A stretch of 64,000 nucleotides of DNA. Origin: Limnoperna fortunei. Its lineage: Eukaryota > Mollusca > Bivalvia > Mytilida > Modiolidae. The stretch is taken from assembly GCA_944474755.1 (NCBI GenBank), contig OX104115.1:59896648-59960647 (forward strand), read 5' to 3'. The notes under the pieces are model-generated. The model searched no databases. It was not told where the DNA came from and saw nothing but the letters and a program-made list of their open reading frames with translations. Made by a program: the position numbers and the translations under genes. Positions 58,401-61,400 of this stretch are shown here, piece by piece; position 1 is the first letter of the stretch; each line of letters opens with the position of its first letter.

Positions 58401-61400
58401 GAGCAGGTGGAAATTACAACACAATCACCAGATTGAATGTAGAACTGGATCATTATTGGAGATACTGTATATGTATGCATGAGATCAGGGCCCAGCGCCA
58501 TAAACATTTTCTTTGCTGAGAATTTTTTTATTCTCAATTTCATGCAATCAAATCTATTCTTTTCCTTGTTGTCATGGTTGATTAAATTCTCATGCTGAGC
58601 AAAACATTTTTACTCAAATAGGTTTTATGGCGCTGGGGCCAGGGTTTATTTAATTACAACACAATCAAAAGATTAGTCATAGAAGGTAAAACTGGATCAT
58701 GAATAGAAGTACTCTACATGTATACATGGGATCGGGGTTTATATAACTTTCAGTATTGTTTACCTGCAATAACGTCATCTGCATCATTCATTAGATTGAG
58801 AACATGTTCTATCAATCCCACCTCTGTACATGCCTGCAAGTTCCTACGACTTTTCTTCAGCATTGCAGTAAACACACTCCAAATCTCTGCCTGTAATAAA
58901 TTATGACATATAATGGTACTCGATTTGTACCTTTAAAGATATTTAGGACAAATCGGCCATTTCATGTTATTTGAACTTATCTTCATACATGTGTTTTATA
59001 ATAATGAAAGGTTGCATTTTTATGGCATCATCACATTTAGGTAAGTGTCCACAATAAGACACGTCAATAAATCTGGGACATTGTTCTGACTTTTACAAAT
59101 GATTGAAATGTTCTGAATCTTACAAGTAGCTGCGCAATACTTTTTGAAGCTGGCATTCCATAAAGAGGAAAAAAACTAATGTCTTTAATAGCCATTTGGA
59201 CATTATATCGCTATAAAACCAAAATGAAATGATCATAATACTATATTTATAGAGGGTAACACAGTTAGTTACTAATCTTTTCTGCGGCCCTCATTGAAGT
59301 TTCATGTAGATAGTTTATAGGAAAAAGTTATACTTTCATCAAACAGTAAAACTGTCATACATGTATTATAAGAACACAAATTCATTACATCATCATCATT
59401 CATTAACAACAATATCAACAATTCAGTATATTGGCATTATACTGACCAAAACTTGTATCAATCCTAAATATGTCTAAGAATGTGGTCTTTAATCTATTCT
59501 TTAAAGATGTGTACATTTTGGGCATAACCTAAAAAATTGGGTAAACTGTTCCAAACATGAGACCCTGAATAACTAATTAATTTCTTGTAAAATTCCTAAT
59601 ATGGTTTTGGAATTTGGAGATTTCATTTGCAGCAAGTCTTAATGCATATGGATATAACTAAATTTATTTACTAAATATTCTGGGGCTTCATTATTCAGGC
59701 GCTTACAAACTTGCAAAAGTTTTTGGTATCTAATTCTTTCTTCAATTTTCATTCAGCCAAGTTTTTTAAAGAGAGGTTTTGATGGTGAAAGTGGGTGTGT
59801 ATTGAGTATTAATCTTATTACAATTTTTTTGCAAATTAAGAATTCGATTTAGTCTATTTTTGCAACAACTACCTGAAACTATACAACAATAATCAAGTAT
59901 GGGGAGGATGAATCCAGAGTAAAAAGTTTTTCTGCATTCCAAATTTAAACACTTTTTTATTTTTTAGAGAAGATAAATACAAGATGAAATTAACTAGTTA
60001 CTGCATTGGACAGAAATACAGTTATATATCTGTGTGTCACACACTGTAATTGGTACTAATAAAAAATCGAGTGTTGTTTGAATGTTTTTGTTATTCATAC
60101 AGAAGATACTTTTCTTCACATTTATTTAAACTACTTTTATTGTTTCTTATAAAACTGACTCATTTGTATACACATTAGATGTGTTTTTTTTTATTCTGGA
60201 TGGAAAAAAATATAAAAATAAAAAATCAACCAAATCATAACCAGGAAGTTATTACATTTACACTACAGGAAAAGAGTCATTATCAAAGGCACTTTTATAG
60301 AAATCTGTAGATGTCAAATGGGTCTAAAATAAAGATATTATAATACCACAGAAATCTTGTCTGTTATATGGGGTACAATTAGAGGGTGCAGTTAAACGTT
60401 TTTTGTCATAATAATCTATTTGAGCATGTTATGTTAATGACATATATATTATCGTTACTGACCTCCAGGTCTAGTTTTTCTTTGTGGTTTTTTATTACAA
60501 ATATGTAAGAATATATTAAGACATTTAAAAGTATTCTTATTAGAAATATATTGTGTCTTTAAAATATCTAATAATAGAGAACAGTTCAGCATACCAACAT
60601 ATCCAGTCCTGTTCAAGTCACATGTTAACACTTTAGTAGAATACTGTACATACCCTGTAGTGCTAATGACACATGTTTTGTTAACACCATATATTAGTAG
60701 TACATGTTTGGTGAATATGTGTACATACATGTACATGTATGTGGTAATCTCATGTGTTGAATTTTGAATTCTCACAGATACCAAGTAGTACATACCTGTA
60801 GTGTTAATGGGCAATGTGTTAAGAGTCTTAACAAGTGCAGTAACATTAACAAAAATGTACATACCTGTAGTGTTAATGGGCAATGTGTTAACAGTCTTAA
60901 CATGTGTAGTCACATTGACATAAATTTACATACCTGTAGTGTTAATGGGCAATGTGTTAACAGTCTTAACATGTGTAGTCACATTGACATAAATGTACAT
61001 ATACCTGTAGTGTTAATGGGCAATGTGTTAACAGTCTTAACATGTGTAGTCACATTGACATAAATGTACATATACCTGTAGTGTTAATGGGCAATGTGTT
61101 AGCAATCTTAACATGGGTAGTCACAATAACATTAATGTACATACCTGTAGTGTTAATGGGCAATGTGTTAACAGTCTTAACATGTGTAGTCACATTGACA
61201 TAAATGTACATATACCTGTAGTGTTAATGGACAATGTGTGAACAGTCTAAACATGCGAAGTCATATTGACATAAATGTACATATACCTGTAGTGTTAATG
61301 GACAATGTGTGAACAGTCTTAACATGTGTAGTCACATCGACATAAATGTACATACCTGTAGTGTTAATGGGCAATGTGTGAACAGTCTTAACATGTGTAG

